The notes under the pieces are model-generated. The model saw only the letters and a list, made by a program, of their open reading frames with translations. It searched no databases and was not told where the DNA came from. A stretch of 64,000 nucleotides of DNA from Camillea tinctor (lineage: Eukaryota > Ascomycota > Sordariomycetes > Xylariales > Xylariaceae), in assembly GCA_022578605.1 (NCBI GenBank), contig MU394108.1, positions 124,001-188,000 of the forward strand, given 5' to 3'. Both the position numbers and the translations under genes were made by a program. Each line of letters begins with the position of its first letter. Position 1 is the first letter of the stretch. Below are positions 50,175-61,140 of this stretch, in pieces.

Positions 50175-52665
50175 TGTAATTCTTTTTCTTTTTTTTTTCT
50201 TCTCCAATTTATTTTGTGTTATAACACGGTGTCGGAGGTGAATCCGTGAGGGAGGTGGAAGCTTATTGTTGGTAAGAAATCAAGTCACCTATATTTAATG
50301 CGACAGGATTTCTGATAGCTTTTTTTTCTTTTTTGTTTTCTTGAAGCTTTCCCAATTGGAAGATTAGAATATTTTTTTTTGTTAGAGCTCCAGTTTTCTT
50401 TTTTTTTTCTCCCACTTCGGCTTAGGAAAAACATGGATGCGGAACGTGCTGTTGATTAAGTAAGGTGCTTCCAGTGGGGTGGACAGGGGTATGCAGTGCA
50501 TACTACTTCTCTATCAATTGACCAATCAGAGATAAGATGAAATCCTTATCCGTTTCTTAAGTGTTTAGGTACGTACTTCGTAGGTACGTAGGTACGTATT
50601 ACATACCAAATACGATTAGGTAGGTCGCCTTTACCTGCTACACCAAAGTTCCACCGTCAATGCATACCTGTGCATCTTTTTAACTTAGACATGTTTTATT
50701 CATTAAACAAGTCCACTCAGTCCACTCAGCCCACCCAGTCCACCTTCTCGCTCAAATCATGGCACAGATGGGGGAGATCCGCATCAAGTTCCTACTAAAT
50801 GGAAACTAATAAAGGAAACAAAAACACATTGCAGAAAAGCTGAAACTGTAAGCGATCAAAATTTGAGATATACAATACCGAAAAGAGATCATCGTATATC
50901 TCCTCCAATGTTTTCTCATGTCTGTGCTAGTATTACCTAAGACCTATTTACTACTTCACCTAGTACAGGTCCATACTACCTACTACTAAGATCTCCAGAT
51001 AAGTCAGAATATGAGTAATCCAAGATCCCTAAAATCAACTAAACCCATCTAAAAAAGATACCAATTTAGAAAGTCAAAACGAATACGACTCTAGTCCCAA
51101 GCTAAATTCTTCTCACCGGTCACTAGGACAAGACAAGTCACTTATAGCGTAGTTCACACAGAAGAACAAGAAGGAAAATGAGAAGAAGAGGATGGTGATA
51201 AAATATAAGACTTGAGCTAATAACATCTGCATAGCTCTTCAGGTTACTACACTAGGTACACTACATCATATCCCACGAATTCTTCAAGGGCGGCCATCTG
51301 TCTTGTCGATCATTCTCAACATCCCCCAATACGAAAGAAAGACCCGATGATTTGGTTGACAGATGTGTAGGTGTACATACATACCTATGGTTACATAGTA
51401 TGTACTATAGAACAACCTTCTCAAAAAAGGAAAAGAAAAAGCCCCCCCTGCTCAGCTGTAACGAACCAAATCCTAGTTTTTTTTCTCTCTCTTCTTCTTC
51501 ATGCAAGAATATATATAAATACAATATACAAGAAGCAATTAATTAGGTACATCGCTGCATGTACTGTACATACACTACATACATACGACACTGAAACTCA
51601 AGCAAAATACTGACTACTAGTGTCAAACTGAACAGGCTTATTATCTCCCTTCAACTCTCGTGAGGTGAGACTCAATTTATATGTGTATGGTGTACGGAGT
51701 AAGACATAAGACATGGCATATGTTAATGATCTACACTTTAAGCAAGCCACCATTCCTTCTCCCATATACGGAATGCCTTGTCCGGTATTTCATCACAAAG
51801 TCCCAAAGCCCCCTTCTTGCTTTTTCTAAAAAATCAAAATGCTGTTGCCTGGGTCAAAGATGGGATGGAGACTTGCACAGCCGGGCACGCGATTCCTTCG
51901 ATATGGAGAACGGATCCACAATAGGGACAAGAATCCATGTTCTAGCCGAACAGGAAATGGAACTTGATTGGCAAAGCGTGTTTAAGCTGCCCTGTTCGAG
52001 GTCTATGTATGAATCTGGGGGTGCCAAGCTGTCCCTTCTGCCCCCTACCTACCACTAACACTGTACTATATTATATTATAGAGAACCCTGAATCCACCTA
52101 TGTATCTAACCTATTACCTTGCCTAGTCTACAGCTGGACGGAGGCCGGACGCCCTCGATTTTCTTGGTCCGAACTTTGGTAGTCGCAAAATGACCGTAAT
52201 GTCAGACAATATGGGATCAAGTACACTAACCTAGGACATAAGCTTCCGAGACATACTCTACACTACACTACATGAAGATCCATCTGCGGTTTTCCGTACC
52301 CGCACGTCCCTATATGATATGGCCGGTGCTCTCTCTCTCACTCTTTAACCTTTTTTTTTCTATCTTTTATCCCGGGTTTGTCTTTGTTGAACCTGGTCTT
52401 TATTCATCTTACCGTCTTGCGTTTGCAGTTTAATTTCTCTCTCTCTCTCTCTCTCCCTCTCTTCTCCTACATGATTCAGCTGATATAATATATCGTTCAT
52501 AATAAGACCGTTGTTGTGGTCATCCTCCTCTCCCTATCCGATCCATCCTTAGAACGACGGGAAATATTAATTACTATTGAGTGCAAACAATTGACTTACC
52601 GATCCCCATTGTCGTACTTAATCACATCATAATACCCTCATCTTACCAAGAGAGGACGTAGAAAA
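50175..52665. promoter_or_regulatory. Divergent promoter region GAR1 / Golgi-type membrane protein
   Basis: 2.5 kb between two start codons. T-rich tracts lie upstream of GAR1 (50187-50215, 50320-50410); AGGTACGTA motifs at 50567-50625 are interleaved direct and inverted; there is a (CT)n run near 52434-52457 before the plus-strand gene. No gene can be supported. Confidence 0.5.
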
Positions 52666-54584
52666 ATGCGACAAAGGGACGAGGACCTCGAGTCCTCATC
52701 CCAGCTATTGTCCAAGAAGAATGCTGGGGCATTCGACGACCGTGACGCTGAGGAAGGCAGTCGGTTTACTCAATATCTAAGGCAACCTCGGGATCGAATA
52801 TGGCAGCGCATCTCCCCTTTTTTTATATCAAAATGGTCGCACGTGCCGAATATAAATAAGAGATATCTCATATTTGCCGTTGCCGTGTCCTTGATTATAA
52901 CGGCGTTCATCTTCAACCCATATGTCCCCTACAACCAGGACGAGATTCACACGTCTACTCCGCCCTCGCGTTCGGGTTCGCCGTCGATCCCCCGCCCGAG
53001 CAAAGCAAACTACACCGCATACGAACGCCCCAAAGCCGTGGCAGATGAGCGGTTTTGCACGACCTGGCCCGTGAACAAGGATGGCAGTTACGAATTCAGC
53101 AGCGAGGAGCCGACGAATAATGTCACACTCGACAGTCTCGCGCCCGAGGGCGGCTGGAAGAAACCGCAGGGGGTGAAGGTCGTGGCTATGGTGTTTTACG
53201 GCCGCAAGCGATACGTCGATATCCTAGACTGCTACCTACGGGAGAACCTGGCCTCCAATGGCGGTTACCTCGACGAGGTGTGGTTTATGGCCCACACGCA
53301 GGACGAGGACGACACGGCCTGGGTGGAGGGCCTAGTACTGGAAGAGCCGGACTATAAGATTATCGGGCAGCAAGAGTGCGAGAACAAGAAGTACGGTTGC
53401 CTGTGGAACTTCGCCACGGGGGATAATACCATCTACATCAAAATTGATGACGATATCGTAAGTGAACCTGCCAATCCTAGAGAACATGAAGAGGAGGGAG
53501 TAAACTAGTAAATCGGGGGTAAAAGTGAGGACAAATGATCAGACGGATACATGGGCTAACAAACCTTGAAAAAAAAAAACAGATCTTTATCCACCCAGAT
53601 GCCATTCCTCAGCTCGTCCACACTCGTCTCGCCGTCCCGCACCCCTACGCCATCTCCGCGAACCTCGTCAACAGCCCCATGTCAGGAATGGAGCACTACC
53701 ACTTCGGCGCGATCCACGCCTTCGTCCCGGACCCGCGGGCGAAACCCACGCGCCGCGCCTCCGAGACATGGCGGCCCTCCGAGCTCGGCGCCCTCTCGCC
53801 GCAGGAGCGCGCGGTCCTCTCCAGCGCAGACAGCCACTCGATCATGTACCCGGAGACGGACCAGCAGTACCGGGGCCACGGGTTCGTGCTGGTGTCGGAG
53901 GACGACTACGGGCGGCACGACCTGCTGGACACGGCGATGGGCCGGTACGACCAGGCGCCGGGAGGCGACTTCATCGCCTTCAGCCCGCCCTGGAAGTCCT
54001 GGGTCATCGCCGCGCAGCAGCACTACTCGCTGCTGCGCAACCTCGAGCTCAACCAGGTGCAGCGGTACTTCTTCGGGCGGGCGGCGGCGTACCCGCGGGG
54101 CGCGAAGGGGCCCGACGGGAACAAGACGGTGTCTCTCCCCGGTCCGCCGGCTGCCTCTTCTGCCTCCTCCTCCTCCTCCTCTTCCGCTTCCTCCCCTTTC
54201 GGCTCGCTGTTCACCGCCCACGAGAGCCAGGGCCCCGGCGGGGAGCAGATCTACGACACGGGCTACCGCCGGTACAACCTCAACTTCTGCGCGGTGTGGG
54301 GCGCCGACGTGGCCGCCCACCTGCCCATCGCCGACGACGACGAGGCCGACATGACCGACGTCATACCGAAGAAGACGGGCCGCCCCTTCGTGATCGACAC
54401 GCGCGCCGTGGTGGCGCACTTCAGCTTCTCGACGCAGGCCGAGGGCATGGCGCGCACGGACCTGCTGGATCGCTGGAGGGCGTATGCTAATGAGGCGGTT
54501 TGTCGGGTGGATGGGAAGGGGAAGGGGGAGAAGAAAGGGGATGGGAGGAGGAAACCTTGGGATTTGAGATGTCCGGATTTTTAG
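52666..54584 (+). CDS. Type II membrane protein with DDD motif, glycosyltransferase-like
   Basis: Two exons, 52666-53457 and 53583-54584, with a 125-bp intron (GTAAGT..A-rich..CAG); 597 residues. It has a short cytosolic tail, one membrane anchor at about 66-83 (RYLIFAVAVSLIITAFIF) and a luminal domain: the topology of Golgi glycosyltransferases. The segment VKVVAMVFYGRKRYVDILDCYL, then GYLDEVWFMAHTQDEDD, then NTIYIKIDDDI-IFIHPDAIP has the layout of a nucleotide-sugar fold with a DxD-type metal site (Asp261-263), the intron falling right after it. Downstream: VNSPMSGMEHYHFGAIHAF and RYNLNFCAVWGADVAAHLP, which I recognise only as typical of an uncharacterised fungal family. A serine run (AASSASSSSSSSASS) interrupts the luminal part. 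Exon 2 is strikingly GC-rich compared with exon 1. Donor sugar and acceptor unknown; enzymatic activity is inferred. Confidence 0.68.
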
Positions 54585-56100
54585 ATTCTATCTACTTGAT
54601 GGGAGAGGAATAGAAAAAAACTGGAATTATAAAGGGATGGGCGGGAGGAGGGAACAGGGAATAGGGAGTTGGGGGGATTGGTAACTAGAGGACGGAAAAG
54701 TGAGAAGAAAAAAAGGTATTCGCATAGGTGGTTTATCATTATTATTTTTTCTATATTAGAAGGAAGAGAAGAAATGGGAAAATAGACGGTTGAACCTACA
54801 TCTCCCTCTACTTTGTACATACTTCGTTTCTTTTTTCTTGTTTTAGCGAGAAGATGTAGACGTCGAATTGATAGAGGTTAGATGATGATGAAATTAAGGA
54901 GGAAAGGGGAGGGGAAGACGGGATGAATGCATTTTGTTGCTAGCATAGCCCTCGGAGTTGGGAAAGAAAAGGATTAGAAATAATAGATATCAAGATATAC
55001 CTATGAATAGGACGAAAGATGAAGATGAAGAGCAAAGAAAAAGGGTGTTACAACAGATAAGATGAGATATGAGAATTAAACGAAAGAGATGAGGGACTAG
55101 GGGTAATGTATAAGTAGGTTTGTAAGTAGGTCATACTTGGCAGCTTATGGTTACATACATACACACCTACATATGAGGGGAAGGGGAGAGGAGCAAGTGG
55201 TTGTTCAGTTATGAATGCTATCATTTTTTCTAACTGGCTAGCTAGGCTTTGGATAGTTAACCCCAACTTACGATTTGCTTTATACCAATATATTTTTTAA
55301 TTATCTTATAAAGAAGTATCAAGCTGAAATCGTAAAGTGAAGAAGAGAAAAGACAAGCAACAAAATAACTGGTGAGGTAAAAAATGAGAGAATCTAATTT
55401 AAATAACCTGTTTTGGTATGTATAGGAGGATAACCTAAAGGAAGGGAACAGGAGGGGACCGGCCGGTCTGTTTTTCTTTTTTTCTGTATGCAATGCAGTG
55501 GTATTAAGAAATAGTTTGGAAGTAAGGGGCATCACTAGACCGGACCGGACCGGACCGGGGCCAGCCTCTAGGAAGTTCATGTAAGCAAGAAATCCCGATT
55601 AGGAAGTTTCCCAATCCGGGTGTTATCCTTCGCGGTTTCGGGATAGGGATGGGATGCAAGGGAGAGAAGAGAGCGAACGAGAATAGGAGCAAGGAGCAAG
55701 GGTCAGGGGGGAAGGGGTTGGATGGAAGGGTATTGGAAGAAGAAGTTGTAAGTCTTGAAGTTTTAAGGTTTAATAGTTGCAACTAGCAATGAATAATTAA
55801 CAATATCATTATTTACTAGGTTAGATGAAATGCACAAGACACGATGCTGAGATGAGAATATATATAGTAGGTATATTTTGTGAATTTAGGTGTCAACTAG
55901 CTAAGTACAGGACCATCATCCGTAATGAGAATAAGATTGCTTTTCTGCGCGGGCTTTCATTTCCGCATTCTCGCGTTGCAATTCTTTAGTTGCAATTGTA
56001 GGGTGAACCACCAAGTATGGTTTGATGTAGACGAAGAGAGCGGTACACAGATGGATCAAACAGAGAGGACAGACGAACAGACTCATCAGCGTCATAGTCA
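54585..56100. other. 3' flank and AT-rich spacer
   Basis: No gene was seen. Contains a (CCGGA)n run at 55538-55558 and scattered AGGTAGG motifs. Short minus-strand frames are not supported. Confidence 0.45.
55538..55558. repeat. (ACCGG)n tandem repeat
   Basis: Four direct copies of a 5-bp ACCGG/CCGGA unit. Simple repeat. Confidence 0.8.
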
Positions 56101-56439
56101 AGGGTCTGTCTGACCCATCTATGTACCGATCTTTCCCTCGCTTCCCAACGCCCTCAATGCCGTTTGTTGTGGGAGGGACAGACGCAATGCGTGTACTGAT
56201 CTAATCCCATGGCGGGCAAGCAGCCCTACCCCCGAATAACGCCAAGCAGGCTTTTTCGAGTGGAAACACCTCTACCTATCTCGGTTATCCATCTTGTTAA
56301 CTTTGGGCGAGACTTATCGCGTTCTCCCTCACTGATCTTCTACTCTCGTACCTCATGGAGGTAAGAAGGTAGATATTAGGTTGGTTACCTAAGGTAAGCC
56401 AGGAAGCACCTAACTTAACTTAAGAGGAGAGAGGAAGAT

Positions 56440-56572
56440 GGCCATAGCCTGGGATCTATGAAGATGAGAGAGAAGGAGAGGGCAAGGGGCAGTCCTCCTT
56501 GAACGCATCAAGGGCACCCCCCCCTACCCTCTACTTCTCTCTCATCTTCATAGCTCCCATACTTGGCCGTCC
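56440..56572. repeat. Inverted repeat with 20-bp perfect core
   Basis: CTATGAAGATGAGAGAGAAG (56456-56475) is the exact reverse complement of 56534-56553. Pairing continues imperfectly inward (GAGAGGGCAAGGGG against TAGAGGGTAGGGG) and outward (GGCCATAGCCTGGGAT against GGCCAAGTATGGGAG), giving arms of about 50 nt. Confidence 0.75.
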
Positions 56573-57000
56573 ACCTCTTTCTGTTATTACGCTGCTCACC
56601 ATTCCTCCTCTTGGTAGAGACAGAAACAGCAGTCTCCAGAGTTAATTTGGGAAGCACCCAACTTAACTCAAGGGAAGGAGAGAGACAGCAGTTCTGGCAT
56701 TGAGACGATAAGAGGATGGGGGAAGGTCCAGAAAGGACAGGAGACAGGTCTTTCTGTAAGCATCCAGAAGCCCCCTCCCCCCCTTTTTGGACCTTTTCCC
56801 GCGACCCATCCTCCTATCATCTCAGCCCCAGAACTGTTGCTATCTCTCCTTCCTTGATTATTTCTCCCACCATACCTCTTCCCGGTAGTACTGGGGATAC
56901 CAGGTGCAGAAGCAGTAGCCGGCCCAACAATGCTGTGGTCAGGGGAGGTGAGTGCCTCTCTGGCAACTCTCCAGCAATGCTCAAGCTGGTGCTGACCATC

Positions 57001-57029
57001 AAGACGCTGCGCTTCTAGCGCAGCGTCTT
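57001..57029. repeat. 12-bp perfect hairpin, 5-nt loop
   Basis: AAGACGCTGCGC, loop TTCTA, GCGCAGCGTCTT. GC-rich perfect stem. Confidence 0.85.
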
Positions 57030-57534
57030 TGAAGCCAGGGCTTGCCGTCTAGTGGCCACCATGATGAATGAATTCAAGAAGAGTGAAAAGGATTCAAGAA
57101 TGGAGAGTGTGAGATGGGGCAAGGCACCCCTTCTGCGGTACTGGCGGCAGTGGGGAGATACCCAGTGCCGTTGCGATCGACACAGCAGTCTCCAGACTTA
57201 AGCCAGGAAGCACCTAGCCCAACTCCAGAGACTGGCAGAAGAGATGCCTTGTGGGTGAATGCTGGGGGCGATGCTTCTGGTAAGCAACCAGGGCCTTCCC
57301 CCCCCCGCATTCTCCCCTTTTTTCATAGCTCCCACACCCTCGCCTCGACTTCCTCCTCCTTGGTTCCACTTCCTCTCCTGACTCCACCACCAGTCTGTCT
57401 TCTTTCTCTTTCTCCCCGGCAAGCAGCCGTAGCGCGGCAGTTGCCACAACCAATAGCCTGAGCTGGCTGGCCTTCGCCTTCGTGGCATCGACGAGGAACA
57501 AGGTAGCTCAGCCTTGCAGCTGTTGGGTGAATGA

Positions 57535-57739
57535 GTGCCCGATTAGTGTGTGGATAGCCAACTCGTGGGATAGAAGCAGCAAGAGGTAATTCATTGCTGT
57601 AATGTTCCAGTGGCTCCAGGGGGCCCGGCTGCAGCCGAAGCCTCTCCTGGCCCCCTGGTCCTACTGGAACGGGACTGTAATGGCCCACCTCTTGCTGCTT
57701 CTATCCCACGAGTTGGCTATCCACACACTAGTCGGGCAC
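57535..57739. repeat. Foldback element: 53-bp inverted repeat, 52/53 matches
   Basis: The arm 57535-57587 (GTGCCCGATTAGTGTGTGG..AGCAGCAAGAGGT) matches the reverse complement of 57687-57739 with one mismatch. The 99-nt interior continues as a weaker palindrome (TTCCAGTGGCTCCAGG against TTCCAGTAGGACCAGG) around 57636, so the entire ~205 bp can fold on itself. No target-site duplication was recognised at the arm ends. Confidence 0.85.
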
Positions 57740-59340
57740 CCATTTGCCGACAGTTGCAGGGCCAAACTCCGTCCCTCTCTCCCTACTTCTCCCCCGCCTT
57801 GCCTTCCTTTCGGGGAGAATAGTCGGGAGATGGTTGGGTAAAGGAGTGGGGGAGGGGCCATAGCCGGCGCTATGAAGCGGGACCCCCGGCTGCGGGCCAG
57901 GTGTCTTTGGAGGAGAGGAGAAGGCCCCCCTAGTCCGGAACTCGTGTTGGGAGCCAGGAGGTGGTGGTATGGTAGTATAGGGGGGGTGATGGAGGGAAAG
58001 GTGGTCGAGGAGAAGATGGTTGAGGAGGTGGAGAAGGGAGAGGAGTGATGTTAGGATCTGTTGGGGGCGCAATGACCCCCGCCGCTACTGCGTCCGCGGT
58101 CGAGAATTACGTTCTCGTCGACCCGGATGCTGCCACCGCTGCCAGGCGGACGCTTTATCGTCTGCTTTCAGGCTCTTGACGCGAAGCGCCGGCCGGGCGG
58201 CAGGAGACGTGGTAGTAGCGGCGAGGGAGGCAGGGTCCGGGTGTGGCAAGCAGCCGTGCCCGGTCCCCGGATCTCTTCATTCTCTGAATAGTGCCTTCTC
58301 CCAGCTTCGTGCTGATCGGGATAATACCCACCCCCTCATTACCCTCCTCTTCCTCTTCCCCGCTTCCACGCCACCTTCTCTTCCCCACCAGTTCCTTCTT
58401 CTTTCCGCCCAGTTCTCCGGCCGCGGTCGTTGGCAGGCCAACTTGACAGGGGGGGAGATCGGAAGAGGGAATCACCCCATTCCTCCTGCCCCCCATCTGG
58501 CTTCAATAACAGCCTTCCTCTCATCGAGGGAGTATTCGACCTGGGCCCCCACCAGGATGAAGAGTATTTCCAACAGGAACTTAGCCTGCTGGGGCGGATG
58601 TAGGAACTGGCGAGGAAGGAAGGTTAGGGGGAGGAGATGGTAGAAACTGAGGGAAGACGTGGGCGGCCTCCTGGTAGCGGTGTGCGGCCCTGTTGAGGCT
58701 GCAGAGCCGCAAGCCCCAGTCCTAATATCATGTTGTTAGTATTGATAAAAAATTATATTCGAATGTGGAATAATTGATTAGCTCACCTTCACTACCTCCT
58801 CTACCAGATATGCCCCCTTGGGCACTTCTGGGTCTTGCCTCGCGCCCGCACGTCCTTCATGACTTGAGCGTGATAGGATGGGCGGGAGGAGGAGGAGGGG
58901 GAGAGGGCACTGTTGAGCGCCATCTCTCCAAGTCCTTCTCCTCAGGCCCACCTAAGAGCACACCATGGGGGGCAAGGTGCTCTCAAGCCTCTGCCTGTGT
59001 CTCAGCCCGAGCTGCCACGCTCAAGTCATGGGAAAGAACTCTCCCGATTGTTGCACGAGCGGGACGCAGGGGCGAGAGGGACACGGGGGTTTTCGATATT
59101 AGAGTCAGCGGCGGGATGGCAATTCATACCAATCCCCCGGTTGATGAAGTCAACTTGCTGAGCCAGCCATGCGGGATTGGTCAGCGAGGGGGAGGAGAAG
59201 AAGAAGGAGAATGGTGAAGAGTGGGTGGGAAGTTATTTGAAGAAGGGGGAATGAAGAGGCAAAGATTATGTCGGGGAATGATACGGGCACGCAGCCATCC
59301 CCGGGAGGTTATGGATATTATGATTGTTTTTGACTTTCCC

Positions 59341-59369
59341 GGCGAATAGGAAAAGCATTCCTATCCGCC
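59341..59369. repeat. Imperfect 12-bp hairpin
   Basis: GGCGAATAGGAA pairs with TTCCTATCCGCC (one mismatch) over a 5-nt loop. Confidence 0.6.
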
Positions 59370-59456
59370 GAATGGAAAGTATCAGAGCGACCGGCGAGAA
59401 GGCTAGACATTCAGTCTTCCTTCTCGGTGCATGTCCGGCACCCTGACCCACCCACT

Positions 59457-59502
59457 GTCATCTTCTTTTCCATGGTACCGTCATCTTCTTCTCCATGGTA
59501 CG
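59457..59502. repeat. Tandem duplication of a 23-bp unit
   Basis: Two consecutive 23-mers of the form GTCATCTTCTT(T/C)TCCATGGTAC differ at two positions. Confidence 0.75.
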
Positions 59503-59514
59503 ATCTTCTCTTCC

Positions 59515-59543
59515 TGGTGATCCAGAATCTTCTGGGATCACCA
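59515..59543. repeat. Hairpin with one bulge
   Basis: TGGTGATCCAGAA pairs with TTCTGGGATCACCA, with one unpaired G/C, around a tiny loop. Confidence 0.55.
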
Positions 59544-59803
59544 TCGGGGCGAGAAGCGGCACCCTAAGGCAAGCAGCCTAGAGCCCGTAGTGCGCCAGAG
59601 ATCAAGGATACGCAGGGCGTCATCCTTTCTGCTCGTAGTGCTGTTTCTCCCACACAACTAGCGAGCGCCCGGCTACGCTGGATCCACGCTCCATATGCGT
59701 GTGCATAGGAGGTCTCGTCGCGGAGCGTAGTCGATGGGCCTGTAATAACGGGAGTCAGTGATTGCCATATTTGGTAACTTCTCTACTCTTGAGACCGTAT
59801 CAT

Positions 59804-59861
59804 GGGAGTCAAAACCCCTACGAGTTCATACGCTGAGCTATGATAGGAAATTTTGACTCCC
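59804..59861. repeat. 11-bp perfect inverted repeat GGGAGTCAAAA
   Basis: GGGAGTCAAAA (59804-59814) and TTTTGACTCCC (59851-59861), 36-nt spacer. Further GGGAGTC copies lie near 59750, 60087 and 60110. Confidence 0.75.
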
Positions 59862-60654
59862 GGCCCGGGCTAAGACAGGCTAAAAAGGGAAATATACAAT
59901 TCGCGAAATTACTCACTGACGTGGCGGTGCGAGTGCCGCACTTCCCAGATTGGGAGAGAAGGAGAGGAGGAGGAGGATGAAGAAGGGTGATGAGCGCGCC
60001 TCCCTCTCGAAGCAATCAGCTTATCGAGGGGAGACCCGTCATCGCTACCAGTGACGGCGGCGTCTCAAGACTGGCCCTAGTAAGGGGAGTCAGGAGAGTC
60101 CTAGAAGGGGGAGTCGGCAAGGCCTTGCTTTAGGCGTATGACGGCCTCTCCCTTGTTGGATATTGACGTCGCTCTGCTGATGTTTCCATCAACGGGGCGT
60201 GGCTCCTCCGAGTTCATGGTGTCTCCTCATCTCTGATCTGAAGATCAATAGTGGAAGGAAGATCATCTTCTATCGAGCCTGAATGTATGACAGTGAGTAG
60301 GTGGGGTTGATAGGGTATTTTATCAATGTTGTGGTGTTTTCTCTTACCTGGGCTATGCTTCCTTGCTTTCCTTCCAAAATGAATTTATTATTCATGTGGC
60401 AGGGCAAAGCAAATTATGTCTCTGTGGGTCGAGTACGAGTTATTAGGGCTCAAATCTTGTGTATAGAGAGCATGTGTAGTAGGTGGAAGGGTAGTAAGAA
60501 AAATGAAGAGAGAGAGGGAGAATGAGAAGGAAAGGAGAAAGGGTACAGGAATTTATGTTTGTAATTATCAAAGGTAGGAGATGCGAGGGGTTGACTTACG
60601 CTATGCTTCCTGAAGTTTTTGTTTATTTAGCCTTTCTGTCGACTAGCAATAGTG

Positions 60655-60845
60655 TGTACCTCTCAAGTCTGGAAGTGAGAAGGAGAGGTGAGAGAGGTAG
60701 AAGTAATAGAAGAAGTAGATGTGGTGGAAGAAGTAAAGGTGGTGGGAGAAGTGGAAGTGGTGGGAGAAGTGGAAGAGGTGGAAGAGGTGGGAGAGATGGA
60801 AGAAGTAGAGAAAGAGAGAGAGAGAGGGAGGAAGGGAGGGAGGGA
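60655..60845 (+). repeat. GGTGG(A/G)AGAAGT minisatellite and (GA)n
   Basis: Imperfect 12-15-bp units of GGTGGGAGAAGTGGAAGT type grade into GAGAGAGA. A plus-strand Arg/Gly/Ser frame through it is a by-product. Confidence 0.7.
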
Positions 60846-61054
60846 AAGAAGTAGGGGAGTGTGCTGAAAACCCTAATGCTGAGCCCTAAGGTTCCGCGAG
60901 ATGTGCGTTTGCTTCTTCCTTTGGTGACTATGGCGATGATGTATCTTTTTCTTTTTTATTGTTGCTGTCGACCTCAGGTGGAGGCTGTGTTTGTGCGTGC
61001 GTGTGTGTGTTTATGCGTCGAGTCAGCAGCGGTGTGCTAAGCAGAATACCATAG

Positions 61055-61140
61055 AGAGATGGAGAGGGAGAGATGGAGAGAGAGAGATGGAGAGAGAGAG
61101 ACAGAGAGATGGAGTGGGAGATGGAGTGGGAGAGAGAGAG
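61055..61140 (+). repeat. GATGGAGAGAGA repeat
   Basis: Imperfect purine-rich units of GAGATGGAGAGAGAGA, with no coding value. Confidence 0.7.

Larger units (their letters stand above)
58581..59746 (-). pseudogene. Decayed coding-like tract, unknown family
   Basis: The minus strand carries pieces that read like protein but cannot be joined into one frame. (a) 59746-59564: 60 codons after an ACAG-type acceptor, with TLRDETSYAHAYGAWIQRSR, ending at TAG. (b) Around 59100-59200: PAWLAQQVDFINRGIGMNCH then PAADSNIENPRVPLAPASR. (c) 58930-58787: VPKGAYLVEEVVK up to a consensus donor. (d) After a well-formed 65-bp intron (58722-58786, GTGAGC..ACTAACA..TTAG), 58721-58581: DWGLRLCSLNRAAHRYQEAA, stop TAA. 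Stops and frame changes separate the pieces. It could be a pseudogene of a repeated family, a dead element, or an unrecognised multi-intron gene. No domain recognised. Confidence 0.3.
56101..60110. other. Repeat- and hairpin-rich block with decayed coding-like pieces
   Basis: About 4 kb more GC-rich than its flanks. It contains several inverted repeats (listed separately), a recurring GCAAGCAGCC motif (56216, 57418, 58245, 59570 regions), and three diverged units that start with a GGAAGCACC(T/C)A..CTTAACT-like segment near 56401, 56650 and 57207, each followed by C-rich then TCATAGCTCCCA-like DNA in two of them. No intact gene; it fits decayed foldback or other mobile DNA. Identity not established. 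Confidence 0.45.

Noticed and set aside
51834..51938. 34-codon minus-strand frame starting MDSCPYCGS
   Set aside because: The CPYCG motif looks like half a zinc site, but no second half, signal peptide or joinable exon was found nearby.
53682..54490. Long frames on both strands over exon 2 of the Golgi-type gene
   Set aside because: Shadows caused by very high GC; the called frame joins exon 1 through a valid intron and encodes the DDD region.
58020..58643. 207-codon plus-strand frame in the hairpin block
   Set aside because: Arg/Ser/Pro-rich GC artefact. A 35-codon piece near 58072-58178 reads more naturally, but it has no partner exon.
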